A DNA stretch of 64,000 nucleotides, taken from NCBI RefSeq assembly GCF_002723455.1, contig NZ_PDUS01000002.1, positions 346,398 through 410,397 on the forward strand. Reading direction: 5' to 3'. Origin of the DNA: Pseudoalteromonas sp. 3D05 (lineage in GTDB: Bacteria; Pseudomonadota; Gammaproteobacteria; Enterobacterales; Alteromonadaceae). Each line of letters opens with the position of its first letter. Within the stretch, counting starts at the first letter, position 1. Both the position numbers and the translations under genes were made by a program. Of this stretch, positions 9,249-17,996 are shown one piece after another. A model generated the notes under the pieces. That model made no database searches. It saw only the letters and a program-made list of their open reading frames with translations, and was not told the origin of the DNA.

Positions 9249-9669
9249 ACTGTTTGACGATGAAATTATAAGAAATTTGGGAGTTATTACCTTGCTGATC
9301 TTTTAACTCTATGGATAGTTTCCATTCCATATTTTTTTCAGAACAAACGCCTACCATAGTAGTGGCACGAAATTTACCTGCTACTGATTCGAAAAAAACA
9401 GGGATATATCCCATATACATAGTCACACCTTCAAGCTTGGCACGTTTAACTTGCAAGCCTTCAGGTAATGATAAGTTTATATCAAAAGGCGTTTCTGGCG
9501 AGACTGTCGACTCTGATAACCACACTTTTATTTGTTGATCATAAGTGCATGGTTCATTTGAAAGGCAACTTGCGACTGTTGCCTGCTCTTCTATACTTGT
9601 CTCTTGAGGCTTGCATGCAGTCAGGCTAATAACTGAAATTAAAAGCAGTGATCTTTTTTTAAATTGCAT
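9247..9669 (-). CDS. Small lipoprotein of unknown function upstream of cco cluster
   Basis: About 140 residues starting MQFKKRSLLL; this start is chosen over an upstream in-frame codon because AGGAG lies six bases before it and a lipoprotein signal follows directly (lipobox LTAC). The mature part has Cys pairs (SCLSNEPC and a later GVC) and a beta-rich region (GLQVKRAKLEGVTMYMGYIPVFFE) reminiscent of small periplasmic beta-sandwich domains. It is divergent from ccoN, which suggests but does not show a link to oxidase maturation or copper handling. The TAG stop overlaps the end of the adjacent MITE-like element, so the original C-terminus may have been altered. Confidence 0.7.
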   Translation of the reverse strand: MQFKKRSLLLISVISLTACKPQETSIEEQATVASCLSNEPCTYDQQIKVWLSESTVSPETPFDINLSLPEGLQVKRAKLEGVTMYMGYIPVFFESVAGKFRATTMVGVCSEKNMEWKLSIELKDQQGNNSQISYNFIVKQ

Positions 9670-9793
9670 CGTAACTCCTATTGTATAGACAAGAGATACT
9701 AATAAGCACATCGGTAAAAGACAACAACTGAAGGGTAATTACCCTCATAAGATTAAAAAGTATGTCAAAAAATAATCAACAACATGATAAAAA

Positions 9794-9807
9794 TTGATTG
9801 ATGTCAT
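9794..9807. promoter_or_regulatory. Possible FNR-type site upstream of ccoN
   Basis: TTGATTGATGTCAT matches the FNR consensus TTGAT-N4-ATCAA perfectly in one half and imperfectly in the other. It lies about 200 bp before ccoN, in a cluster whose fnr gene is 7 kb downstream. Weak by sequence, plausible by context. Confidence 0.35.
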
Positions 9808-9949
9808 AATTTTATGCAATTGACCTATCTTTTTTAGGCCAAAAATTTTATCATTTCCCCCGCAAAAATAAGGGTTTCTCGAGTTTGTTTTCTGAAGCAG
9901 TCAACGCATTGAAGGTTTTAGGTAACACACTTGTGGAGTAATAGTAGGC

Positions 9950-9968
9950 CCCACTTTTTTAAAGTGGG
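9950..9968 (+). promoter_or_regulatory. Stem-loop in the ccoN leader
   Basis: An 8-bp stem (CCCACTTT/AAAGTGGG) with a 3-base loop, 42 bases before the ccoN start. There is no T run, so it is not a typical terminator; it may protect the mRNA end or be part of a leader. The rest of the 341-bp gap (9670-10010) holds no gene. Confidence 0.4.
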
Positions 9969-10010
9969 TAATTCATTTCTAAACGCATATATTGCAGCGG
10001 AAGCCAGAAA

Positions 10011-11444
10011 ATGAGCCAAACAGTAGCATCACAAACTGAGTACAACTATAAAGTTGTACGCCAATTCGCTATTATGACAGTGATTTGGGGCATCGTTGGC
10101 ATGGGTATTGGGGTTCTGATTGCTGCCCAATTAGCTTGGCCAGCACTTAACTTTGATACACCATGGTTAACATACTCTCGACTTCGTCCGTTACATACGA
10201 ACGCAGTTATTTTCGCATTTGGTACCAGTGCACTTTTCGCAACATCTTACTATGTTGTGCAACGTACTTGTCAAACGCGCCTTCTTTCAGACAAATTAGC
10301 CGCCTTTACCTTTTGGGGTTGGCAATTAGTTATTGTCCTTGCAGCTATCACATTACCTTTAGGTATTACTAGCTCTAAAGAATATGCAGAGCTTGAATGG
10401 CCAATCGACATATTAATTGCGGTTGTATGGGTAACCTACGCTGTCGTATTTATGGGAACTATCGCGAAGCGTAAAGTATCACATATCTATGTTGCAAACT
10501 GGTTCTATGCCGGCTTCATTATTACTGTTGCAGTATTGCACATCGTAAACAGTATGGCTGTTCCAGTATCACTCACTAAATCATATTCAATCTATGCAGG
10601 CGCTGTAGATGCAATGGTTCAATGGTGGTACGGTCACAACGCTGTAGGCTTCTTATTGACTGCTGGTTTCCTTGGTATGATGTATTACTTTGTACCAAAA
10701 CAAGCGGGTCGTCCGGTTTATTCTTACCGTTTATCAGTTGTTCACTTTTGGGCGCTTGTTTCTTTATATATTTGGGCTGGTCCTCACCACTTACACTACA
10801 CTGCACTTCCAGATTGGACGCAAAGTTTAGGTATGGTGATGTCTATTATCTTATTCGTGCCTTCTTGGGGTGGTATGATCAACGGTATCATGACCCTGTC
10901 TGGTGCATGGCATAAGCTTAGAACTGACCCTGTACTTCGTTTCTTAGTTGTTTCACTTTCTTTCTACGGTATGTCTACCTTTGAAGGACCGATGATGGCA
11001 ATTAAATCTGTAAATGCATTATCTCACTACACTGATTGGACTGTAGGTCACGTTCACTCTGGTGCACTCGGTTGGGTTGCTATGATTTCAATTGGTGCTA
11101 TTTATCACCTTATTCCTGCATTGTTCTCACAAGGTCGTATGTACAGTGTGAAACTTGTAAATACGCATTTCTGGTTACATACCGTGGGTGTTGTACTTTA
11201 CATCGTAGCAATGTGGATTTCAGGTGTAATGCAAGGTCTAATGTGGCGCGCAGTTAACTCTGACGGTACATTGATGTACAGCTTTGTTCAGTCACTACAA
11301 GCATCTTATCCTTTCTATGTTATGCGCTTCCTAGGCGGTGTATTCATCGTAGCGGGTATGTTGGTTATGGCTTATAACGTTTACCGTACAATTACAGCGA
11401 AAAATGATTCGTTGAAATTAGACGCGCAAGCACAGTTAGCATAA
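10011..11444 (+). CDS. ccoN: cbb3-type cytochrome c oxidase subunit I
   Basis: Catalytic subunit of the high-affinity cbb3 oxidase in the inner membrane, reducing O2 to water at a haem b3-CuB site. The 477-residue protein has about 12 membrane segments. Ligands are visible: His62 and His349 (low-spin haem region), His209 (in WWYGHN) and His259-His260 (AGPHH) for CuB, His347 for haem b3, and Tyr253 on the helix where the His-crosslinked Tyr of cbb3 enzymes lies. First gene of ccoNOQP; a GGAAG motif precedes the ATG. Expression under low oxygen through FNR is expected from the family and from the fnr gene in the same cluster. Confidence 0.98.
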   Translation: MSQTVASQTEYNYKVVRQFAIMTVIWGIVGMGIGVLIAAQLAWPALNFDTPWLTYSRLRPLHTNAVIFAFGTSALFATSYYVVQRTCQTRLLSDKLAAFTFWGWQLVIVLAAITLPLGITSSKEYAELEWPIDILIAVVWVTYAVVFMGTIAKRKVSHIYVANWFYAGFIITVAVLHIVNSMAVPVSLTKSYSIYAGAVDAMVQWWYGHNAVGFLLTAGFLGMMYYFVPKQAGRPVYSYRLSVVHFWALVSLYIWAGPHHLHYTALPDWTQSLGMVMSIILFVPSWGGMINGIMTLSGAWHKLRTDPVLRFLVVSLSFYGMSTFEGPMMAIKSVNALSHYTDWTVGHVHSGALGWVAMISIGAIYHLIPALFSQGRMYSVKLVNTHFWLHTVGVVLYIVAMWISGVMQGLMWRAVNSDGTLMYSFVQSLQASYPFYVMRFLGGVFIVAGMLVMAYNVYRTITAKNDSLKLDAQAQLA

Positions 11445-11453
11445 CGGAGCGAG

Positions 11454-12131
11454 ATGATGAGCAATAATAATTCACAAAACAAACATGAAATAGTTGAAAA
11501 GAATATTGGCCTGATGGCTATCTTGACTGTTTTTGCTATCAGTTTTGGTGCATTGGTTGAGATCACTCCGCTAATGTTCCAAGACGATACAACGAAACCT
11601 GTTGATGGGTTACGTCCACTAAACGCACTTGAAATGGAAGGCCGTGATATTTACGTTCGTGAAGGTTGTTACAACTGTCACTCGCAAATGATTCGCCCAT
11701 TCCGTGACGAAGTTGAGCGTTATGGTCACTATTCTGTTGCAGGTGAATCAGTATGGGATCACCCATTCCAATGGGGTTCTAAACGTACTGGTCCAGACCT
11801 AGCTCGTGTAGGTAAACGTTATTCAGATGATTGGCACTATGCTCACTTAGTTAATCCTCGTGATGTAGTACCTGAATCAAATATGCCAGGATACCCTTGG
11901 TTAGCTGAGAATCACGTTGATACTAGCCTGACTCTGAAAAAGCTAAAGATTTTCCGTGATACATTCGCTATCAACCCACAAAACCCAGCTCACCCTGGTT
12001 TAGGTTACGGTAGTGATGAAGAACTAATCGCTGATATTGCTAAAGTTGATGCAATGAATGACGGTAAAGGTGCGACAGAAATGCAAGCCCTTATCGCCTA
12101 CCTGCAACAGCTTGGCACGCATTTGAAGTAA
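11454..12131 (+). CDS. ccoO: cbb3 oxidase monohaem cytochrome c subunit II
   Basis: A 225-residue subunit anchored by one N-terminal membrane helix (about 17-36) with its haem c domain in the periplasm; it passes electrons from CcoP to CcoN. The single haem motif CYNCH is at 72-76 in the typical setting [15 protein letters not shown], and the distal Met ligand lies in ESNMPGYPW. It follows ccoN by 9 bases with a GGAG Shine-Dalgarno; two adjacent ATG codons (11454 and 11457) are both possible starts. Confidence 0.98.
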   Translation: MMSNNNSQNKHEIVEKNIGLMAILTVFAISFGALVEITPLMFQDDTTKPVDGLRPLNALEMEGRDIYVREGCYNCHSQMIRPFRDEVERYGHYSVAGESVWDHPFQWGSKRTGPDLARVGKRYSDDWHYAHLVNPRDVVPESNMPGYPWLAENHVDTSLTLKKLKIFRDTFAINPQNPAHPGLGYGSDEELIADIAKVDAMNDGKGATEMQALIAYLQQLGTHLK

Positions 12132-12137
12132 TTGATT

Positions 12138-12323
12138 ATGGATTACGGAACATACAGAGGCATATTAACTCTGGTAATTTTAGTATTGTTTATTGTGATT
12201 GTTGTGTGGGCATACAGCAAACGTAGCAAAACGCGCTTTAAAGACGCTGCAAATGCTATTTTTGAAGATGAGAGCAAACACAACAAAACACTCTCTAACG
12301 AGGAAAAGGGGTCTGAGAAATGA
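12138..12323 (+). CDS. ccoQ: cbb3 oxidase small subunit CcoQ
   Basis: A 61-residue single-span membrane protein (MDYGTYRGILTLVILVLFIVIVVWAYSKRSK-like: acidic start, one helix, then a basic and acidic tail), the usual form of CcoQ/FixQ, which stabilises the assembled oxidase. I choose the ATG at 12138 rather than the TTG two codons earlier. Its TGA overlaps the ccoP ATG (ATGA), indicating translational coupling. Confidence 0.9.
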   Translation: MDYGTYRGILTLVILVLFIVIVVWAYSKRSKTRFKDAANAIFEDESKHNKTLSNEEKGSEK

Positions 12324-13285
12324 CTAGCTTTTGGAGTATTTGGGTTATTGTATTAACCCTAGCATGCTTACTTATCATCTTTGGCTTATTAGTGTGGAAC
12401 TTAACAAACTACGCTGGTGTTAAAGAAGGTGAAAGCTGTGGGCATGAATTTGATGGCATTGAAGAACTAAACAATCCACTACCTAAGTGGTGGACTTACA
12501 TGTTTTTCGCAACATTTGCATGGTCAGTCTATTATTTAGCAGCATACCCAGGTTTAGGTAACTGGGAAGGCTTAGCTAAATGGACAAGTTCGAACCAAGG
12601 TGTTACTTCTTTAGCTGAGTCTAAAAAGGCAATTGAAGAAGCACATGCTAATGGTGAGTATGTAAAACTTGACCAAGAGTATAAAGCAGCTGATGAGCGT
12701 TTTGGTCCTATCTTTGAAGGCTTTGCAAAACAAGATATAGAAACTCTTGTCGCAGACGAAAAAGCCCTAGAAATTGGTCAGCGTTTATACGCACAAAACT
12801 GTTCACAATGTCACGGCTCAGATGCACGTGGTGGTATGGGCTTCCCTAACCTAACTGATAACGATTGGTTATACGGCGGCACGCCTGACAAAATCAAAGA
12901 AACACTTCTATATGGTCGCGTTGCAGCAATGCCACCATGGGGTGCAGCTTTGGGTGAACAAGGCGTTAAAGAAATGACCGCTCACGTTTTAAGTTTATCT
13001 GGTCGTACAGTTAATCAAAAAGATGCTGAAGCGGGTGCTGCCAAGTTTGCAATGTGTGCGGCGTGTCACGGTGCTGATGGTAAAGGGTCTGTTGCTCATA
13101 ACCTGCCGTTTGGTGCACCTAACTTAACCGACAATATTTGGTTGTACGGTGGTTCTCAACGTGCTGTTGAAGAAACACTGCTTAATGGCCGCGCAGGTGT
13201 TATGCCAGCATGGAAAGATATTTTAGGTGAAGAAAAAGTACACTTATTAACAGCGTATGTTTATAGTTTATCGCAAGATAAATAA
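12320..13285 (+). CDS. ccoP: cbb3 oxidase dihaem cytochrome c subunit III
   Basis: A 321-residue dihaem c-type cytochrome, entry point for electrons into the cbb3 oxidase. It has two N-terminal membrane segments (about 5-27 and 57-76), a CcoP N-terminal domain between and after them, and two periplasmic cytochrome c domains with CSQCH at 161-165 and CAACH at 246-250. The axial Met residues lie in AAMPPWGAAL and GVMPAWKD. It overlaps ccoQ by four bases and is followed by a strong terminator that closes the structural operon. Confidence 0.98.
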   Translation: MTSFWSIWVIVLTLACLLIIFGLLVWNLTNYAGVKEGESCGHEFDGIEELNNPLPKWWTYMFFATFAWSVYYLAAYPGLGNWEGLAKWTSSNQGVTSLAESKKAIEEAHANGEYVKLDQEYKAADERFGPIFEGFAKQDIETLVADEKALEIGQRLYAQNCSQCHGSDARGGMGFPNLTDNDWLYGGTPDKIKETLLYGRVAAMPPWGAALGEQGVKEMTAHVLSLSGRTVNQKDAEAGAAKFAMCAACHGADGKGSVAHNLPFGAPNLTDNIWLYGGSQRAVEETLLNGRAGVMPAWKDILGEEKVHLLTAYVYSLSQDK

Positions 13286-13344
13286 TCACAACGTTAATAA
13301 AATGTTGTAACTTTCATCTTTTATTTCAATACATTAATTGAGAT

Positions 13345-13375
13345 CAAAAAAGCCTCCATTCGGAGGCTTTTTTTT
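13345..13375 (+). terminator. Terminator after ccoNOQP
   Basis: AGCCTCC/GGAGGCT stem with a 4-base loop followed by eight T residues; classic intrinsic terminator, about 60 bases after the ccoP stop. Confidence 0.92.
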
Positions 13376-13433
13376 AGTCTTTTTAAAACAAATCCTATAA
13401 AATGTCCCCATCACAAACTAATGAAGTGTATTT

Positions 13434-13925
13434 ATGAGCCCTACTCCTTGGTATAAAAATTTCTGGCCTTGGTTTTTAATTTTTTTCCCTCTTGTTGCCA
13501 TTATTGGTTGTATATCGTTGTTTATCACTGCTATCGGAAATGGACCTGACATGGTTGTTGACGATTACTATAAAAAAGGGAAAGCAATTAATTTAGAGCT
13601 AAGCAAGTTTGACAAAGCTAAAGCGCTTTACTTACACGGTAACCTAACTGCTGAACATGACAAAATCAGCTTTAAGTTCACTAAAGGCGACACCAGTAAT
13701 ATTCACTCTTTAAAAGTCTCTTTTTACCACCGTACTATTGGAGAGCATGATTTTAATGTTCATTTAACACCTAATGCTAATGGTGAATTTACTGCGATAG
13801 TTGAGCCTTATAGTGAAGGGACTTATACCGTATTTATTGAACCAACAGATGCAAGTTGGAAGCTAAAAGAAAACATTACCTTGCCTAACCAGCAAAGTAT
13901 CGCGATTAATCCTGAATATAAGTAG
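13434..13925 (+). CDS. ccoH: FixH-family cbb3 oxidase assembly protein
   Basis: A 163-residue membrane-anchored protein with one N-terminal helix (WPWFLIFFPLVAIIGCISLF region) and a periplasmic beta-sandwich domain. The motif VVDDYYKKGKAIN is diagnostic of FixH/CcoH, an assembly factor for the cbb3 oxidase. It opens the maturation operon ccoHIS and is followed 10 bases later by ccoI. A promoter must lie in the 58 bases after the terminator or read-through supplies it. Confidence 0.93.
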   Translation: MSPTPWYKNFWPWFLIFFPLVAIIGCISLFITAIGNGPDMVVDDYYKKGKAINLELSKFDKAKALYLHGNLTAEHDKISFKFTKGDTSNIHSLKVSFYHRTIGEHDFNVHLTPNANGEFTAIVEPYSEGTYTVFIEPTDASWKLKENITLPNQQSIAINPEYK

Positions 13926-13935
13926 TTGTATCATC

Positions 13936-16311
13936 ATGGCTAATAATTGCTTTCACTGTCTTGAAAGTGTTCCCTCTGGGTTTAGTGCGACCGTCGAGAT
14001 TGACGGTAGCGCTCAGCCTATGTGTTGTATTGGATGTCAAACAGTTGCTGAAACAATTGTTGCGCAAGGTATGACTGATTATTATAAATTTAGGACAGTT
14101 CGAGCAGGGAAAGTTGAGCAACTAGTACCTGAACAGCTCGCATTTATTACCAGTTATGATAACCCAGATATTCAGGAAGAATTTATTTCGCAAAGCAATG
14201 ACGTAAGCGAAGTTCTTTTAACCGTTGAAGGTATTACATGCGCGGCCTGTGCGTGGCTAATTGAAAAGCAATTACTCAATATGCCTGCCGTGAAACGAGT
14301 TGATGTGAATACATCAACCAATCGCGCCATGATACAATGGCACAAAGATGCCCTACCACTGAGCGAAATCATCAAGTCCCTGCTTGAAATAGGCTACAAA
14401 GCCTACCCATTTCAAGCTGATCTCGAAGCAAGTCAAAAACAACTTGTGGCAAAAGCATATATTCGCCGTCTTGGTGTTGCTGGTTTAATGACGATGCAAG
14501 TAATGATGTTTGCATTTGCCATGTATTTCGGCATGTTTTCTGGGATGGAAGATGATTTTGAACAGTACTTCCGATGGATAAGCCTTGTATTAGCGTCTCC
14601 CGTGATTTTATACAGTGCATTGCCATTTTTAACAAATGCTATTAATGGGCTAAAAGCCAAACAGTTAAACATGGATCTACCTGTTTCTTTAGCCATTTTT
14701 GGCGCGTATGCCGCAAGTAGTTATGCCACAGTAATGGAAGTTGGCGAGGTGTACTTTGAATCCATTTGTATGTTTACATTTTTACTGCTGTTAGGAAAAT
14801 ACTTAGAGTTTAGGGCGCGCCTTAAAGCGAGTGAGTTCACTGCCAATCTTCAAAAGCTACTGCCGCTAACTGCCCGCACCCTTGATGAGCACGGGCAAGA
14901 ACATATCATTGCAGCAAAAAAACTAAAATTAGATGACCGTGTCTTGGTTAAAGCCGGTGAAACAATTCCTGCTGATGGAATTGTGTGTGCAGGTACTACA
15001 ACGGTAGACGAATCAATGATGACAGGTGAACACTTACCTGTTAATAAATATATTGAACACCAAGTATTCGCAGGCACCGTTAATCACGATGGCGTGATTG
15101 AAATACGCATTAATAAATTAGGCCAAAATACACTCTTAAACCAAATAATAAAACTACAGCATAGTGCACTGGCTACAAGGCCTAAACTAGTTGAAGTAAC
15201 CGACAAAGTAGCGCAATGGTTCGTTGCCTGCTTGTTAGTTTTTGCTTCTTTAACTGCTATTGGGTGGTATCAAATCGACCCTGAACATGCTTTTTGGATC
15301 ACCATTGCTGTACTTGTTGCTACCTGTCCGTGTGCATTAAGTCTAGCGATCCCTACCGCTTTAACGTGTGCTGTTGCCACACTCACACGTAAAGGTGTAC
15401 TCATAAAACAATCCCATGTGCTTGAAACATTACCACAACTAACGCGTATTGCGTTTGATAAAACAGGCACGCTAACACAAGGGCGTTTTAGCTTCGAAAA
15501 AATCGACATTATTGATAGCCAATATCAAAAAGAGAACATTCTAGCGCTTGCGGCGCAACTAGAGAGCTACTCTGAACACCCTATTGCATCAGCTTTCAAT
15601 GAATTTACTCCGACCTTACGCCATTTAACTAATATTACGATTGTTCCCGGTGAAGGCATCACAGGTGAAGATGAGCAGCACCATTATGCCATCGGTAAAA
15701 GTGGTTGGTTCAACACACAAAAAAGCAATGCTCAAGCCACCTTTTATGTCGACCATCAACCAGTGGCCCATTTTTACTTAATTGACGAAATTAAGACTAA
15801 TGCAAAAGGTTTAATCGCTTCTTTGCATCAGCAAAACTTAACCTGTCATATGTTAACGGGTGATGCATCGAGTGCAGGAAAGAAAATAGCTGAGAAACTT
15901 AACCTAGATAGTTACAAGTCTGGCTGTCTACCACAAGACAAACAAAGTGAAGTAGAAAAATGGTCAGCCCAAGGTGATGTTGTAGCGATGGTGGGCGATG
16001 GTGTAAACGATAGCCCAGTGTTCAACAGCGCTCATTTATCTATTGCTATGGAAACAGGTGCTGATATTTCTAAAAACACAGCTGATGTGGTATTACTAAA
16101 CAGCGACTTGTCTGCAATTTCACATTTGATGACTGTTTCTAAAAAAACACGTCGTATAATTAAACAGAATCTAGCGATTTCGTTAATCTATAACGGCTCT
16201 ATTCTTCCACTAGCAGCATTGGGGCTCGTGGCTCCTTGGATGGCTGTGATAGGGATGTCTGCAAGTTCAATTATTGTGATCAGTAATTCATTGAGGTTAT
16301 TAAAGCTATGA
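13936..16311 (+). CDS. ccoI: Copper-exporting P1B-type ATPase for cbb3 oxidase maturation
   Basis: A 791-residue heavy-metal P-type ATPase of the CcoI/FixI group, which moves copper across the inner membrane for CuB insertion rather than for detoxification. The N-terminus has the group-specific Cys-rich region (NCFHCLE, CCIGCQ), then a heavy-metal-associated domain with CAAC at 102-105. Membrane helices include the CPC motif at 464-466. The cytoplasmic domains carry the TGE actuator motif (MMTGEHLP), the phosphorylation loop DKTGTLT at 508-514, the SEHP motif and the GDGVNDSP hinge near 687-694. The stop overlaps the ccoS start (ATGA). Confidence 0.97.
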   Translation: MANNCFHCLESVPSGFSATVEIDGSAQPMCCIGCQTVAETIVAQGMTDYYKFRTVRAGKVEQLVPEQLAFITSYDNPDIQEEFISQSNDVSEVLLTVEGITCAACAWLIEKQLLNMPAVKRVDVNTSTNRAMIQWHKDALPLSEIIKSLLEIGYKAYPFQADLEASQKQLVAKAYIRRLGVAGLMTMQVMMFAFAMYFGMFSGMEDDFEQYFRWISLVLASPVILYSALPFLTNAINGLKAKQLNMDLPVSLAIFGAYAASSYATVMEVGEVYFESICMFTFLLLLGKYLEFRARLKASEFTANLQKLLPLTARTLDEHGQEHIIAAKKLKLDDRVLVKAGETIPADGIVCAGTTTVDESMMTGEHLPVNKYIEHQVFAGTVNHDGVIEIRINKLGQNTLLNQIIKLQHSALATRPKLVEVTDKVAQWFVACLLVFASLTAIGWYQIDPEHAFWITIAVLVATCPCALSLAIPTALTCAVATLTRKGVLIKQSHVLETLPQLTRIAFDKTGTLTQGRFSFEKIDIIDSQYQKENILALAAQLESYSEHPIASAFNEFTPTLRHLTNITIVPGEGITGEDEQHHYAIGKSGWFNTQKSNAQATFYVDHQPVAHFYLIDEIKTNAKGLIASLHQQNLTCHMLTGDASSAGKKIAEKLNLDSYKSGCLPQDKQSEVEKWSAQGDVVAMVGDGVNDSPVFNSAHLSIAMETGADISKNTADVVLLNSDLSAISHLMTVSKKTRRIIKQNLAISLIYNGSILPLAALGLVAPWMAVIGMSASSIIVISNSLRLLKL

Positions 16312-16475
16312 GCATAATTTATATTTTGATCCCGATTGCAATTTTGTTTGTCATTATCGCCATTGGCGTATTCTTTTGGGCAGTACGTGGAGAACAGTTC
16401 TCCGATTTAAACAAACAAGGCCATAGCATTTTGTTTGAAGACGATAAAGAGCAACACAATAAAAGCAATGATTGA
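16308..16475 (+). CDS. ccoS: cbb3 oxidase maturation protein CcoS
   Basis: A 55-residue single-span membrane protein starting MSIIYILIPIAILF and continuing FFWAVRGEQFSDLNKQG and SILFEDD; this pattern of one helix followed by an F-x-D-L-x-x-Q-G tail is characteristic of CcoS, needed for cofactor insertion into CcoN. It is below common ORF length cut-offs and easily missed. Its ATG overlaps the ccoI stop by four bases and its end overlaps the start of the next gene by eight, so the whole ccoHIS block is translationally linked. Confidence 0.95.
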   Translation: MSIIYILIPIAILFVIIAIGVFFWAVRGEQFSDLNKQGHSILFEDDKEQHNKSND

Positions 16476-17139
16476 CCCTCTTTACATTAGCGCATTTATT
16501 ATGGGGCTCATCGGTAGTGGCCACTGTATTGCAATGTGTGGAGGCATAGCCAGTTCATTACAATTGGCAACAGATAAGCGCCGCCCTATTTTTTATACTA
16601 TTGCTTACAACTTGGGGCGTGCTAGCAGTTATATGCTCGCAGGTGCCTTGGTCGCAGGCATAAGTAGTCACTTTGCCAGCCAAAACCATTTTTTTTCGCT
16701 CACTTTAGCCATTTTAAGTGGCGTATTTATGCTACTGGTTGGCCTCTATATTATGCGTTTGGGAGCCAGTTTACAGTGGCTTGAATCGCTTGGAAAAACA
16801 TTGGTATGGCAACATTTAGTTAAACTAAATCGCTACCTTATGCCCGTTAATTCGCTTCCAAAAGCACTCGCCTATGGCGCTTTATGGGGATGGCTACCTT
16901 GTGGTTTAGTCTATTCAGCATTAACATGGGCCATGACAAGCCAAACTGCTTTAGAAGGCGCCTTTGTTATGTTATTTTTTGCATTTGGGACATTTCCTGC
17001 CATGTTGAGCATGGGAATGGGTGCCCAGTTTATACATAAAATACTTAACCACCCATGGGCCAGAATCGCTATGGGCAGCATTCTTATTTGGTACGGTATA
17101 TACTTACTTATTATTGCAACTGATAAATTAGTGCATTAG
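16468..17139 (+). CDS. TauE/SafE (DsbD_2-like) membrane protein of the cco cluster
   Basis: A 223-residue integral membrane protein with about six helices, of the COG2836/DsbD_2-type family that accompanies ccoS in many gammaproteobacteria. I choose the ATG at 16468 (MIDPLYISAFIMGLIGSGHC) over an upstream in-frame TTG because it fits the family N-terminus and overlaps ccoS. Two conserved Cys-containing motifs are seen, SGHCIAMCGGI near the start and WGWLPCGLVYSAL in the second half; by analogy with DsbD these could handle thiol chemistry or copper. The precise role is unproven. Confidence 0.85.
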   Translation: MIDPLYISAFIMGLIGSGHCIAMCGGIASSLQLATDKRRPIFYTIAYNLGRASSYMLAGALVAGISSHFASQNHFFSLTLAILSGVFMLLVGLYIMRLGASLQWLESLGKTLVWQHLVKLNRYLMPVNSLPKALAYGALWGWLPCGLVYSALTWAMTSQTALEGAFVMLFFAFGTFPAMLSMGMGAQFIHKILNHPWARIAMGSILIWYGIYLLIIATDKLVH

Positions 17140-17173
17140 TCTAACTAAAAAAGCACTGTAATGGATTTAACTG

Positions 17174-17905
17174 ATGGATTTTTCTAACAAAGCAAAAAGC
17201 AATTGTACAATTAGCTGTAACGACTGCAGTATCAGCCAGTTATGCTTGCCTTTTACCCTCAACGGCCAAGAAATGGATAAGCTTGACGAAATCATTGAGC
17301 GCAAAAAACCTTTACATAAAGGTGATTTTTTATTTGAGTCAGGTGCGCCTTTAAATGCTATTTTTGCTGTTCGCTCAGGGTCGTTTAAATCTTACACCTT
17401 GTCAGAGCAAGGAGATGAGCAAATAACAGGCTTTCACCTTGCCGGAGACCTAGTAGGTTTTGATGCAATCAATAAAATGCAACATCAGAGTTTTTCTCAA
17501 GCGCTTGAAACATCGATGGTATGTGAAATTCCTTTTGATACGTTAGATGAACTCTCTGGTAAGTTACCTAAACTTCGCCAGCAAATAATGCGTTTGATGA
17601 GTAATGAAATTAATTATGATCAGGAAATGCTGTTACTTTTAAATAAAAAATCAGCAGAAGAACGCTTAGCAAGTTTTATCTACAATTTATCTGAACGATT
17701 TGGTGAGCGTGGCTTTTCTCGTAAAGAGTTTAGATTTACCATGACACGAGGCGAAATAGGCAATTATTTAGGACTAACAGTAGAAACGATTAGTCGTTTA
17801 TTGAGCCGATTCCAAAAAGCAGCTCTCATAAAAGTTGAAGGTAAGTTTATAACTATTCTTGATAATGATGGTTTACGCGATGCCGCTGCTATTTCCGCAA
17901 AATAA
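17174..17905 (+). CDS. fnr: Oxygen-sensing regulator FNR (EtrA type)
   Basis: A 243-residue CRP/FNR-family regulator. Cys15, Cys18, Cys24 (spacing C-x2-C-x5-C) and Cys117 match the four ligands of the FNR [4Fe-4S] cluster, so it should dimerise and bind DNA only when oxygen is low. The order is Cys-rich N-terminus, cAMP-binding-like beta-roll (about 30-135), dimer helix and a winged helix-turn-helix whose recognition helix [11 protein letters not shown] (203-213) carries the E-x-x-S-R residues that read TTGAT half-sites. The position directly after the cco maturation genes and before uspE is conserved in relatives. Confidence 0.96.
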   Translation: MDFSNKAKSNCTISCNDCSISQLCLPFTLNGQEMDKLDEIIERKKPLHKGDFLFESGAPLNAIFAVRSGSFKSYTLSEQGDEQITGFHLAGDLVGFDAINKMQHQSFSQALETSMVCEIPFDTLDELSGKLPKLRQQIMRLMSNEINYDQEMLLLLNKKSAEERLASFIYNLSERFGERGFSRKEFRFTMTRGEIGNYLGLTVETISRLLSRFQKAALIKVEGKFITILDNDGLRDAAAISAK

Positions 17906-17908
17906 ATC

Positions 17909-17922
17909 TTGATCTAAAACAA
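17909..17922. promoter_or_regulatory. Candidate FNR box upstream of uspE
   Basis: TTGATCTAAAACAA matches TTGAT-N4-ATCAA in nine of ten positions and lies 75 bp before the uspE start, immediately after fnr. Inference from consensus; binding not shown. Confidence 0.45.
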
Positions 17923-17931
17923 AACTTACTC

Positions 17932-17995
17932 AGCTGCTCCTTTAACTCCACAAATTATACGTTACACTGTATAAAAAGTAGTTAAAGGAGCAGCT
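17932..17995 (+). promoter_or_regulatory. Perfect 16-bp inverted repeat covering the uspE Shine-Dalgarno
   Basis: The arm AGCTGCTCCTTTAACT (17932-17947) is exactly complementary to AGTTAAAGGAGCAGCT (17980-17995), with a 32-base spacer. The right arm contains the AAAGGAG ribosome-binding site of uspE, so if the transcript starts upstream of the left arm the site would be sequestered. The spacer also holds a TATAAA word that could be a -10 box, in which case only the right arm would be transcribed and the repeat might act as DNA instead. Confidence 0.7.
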
Positions 17996-17996
17996 C

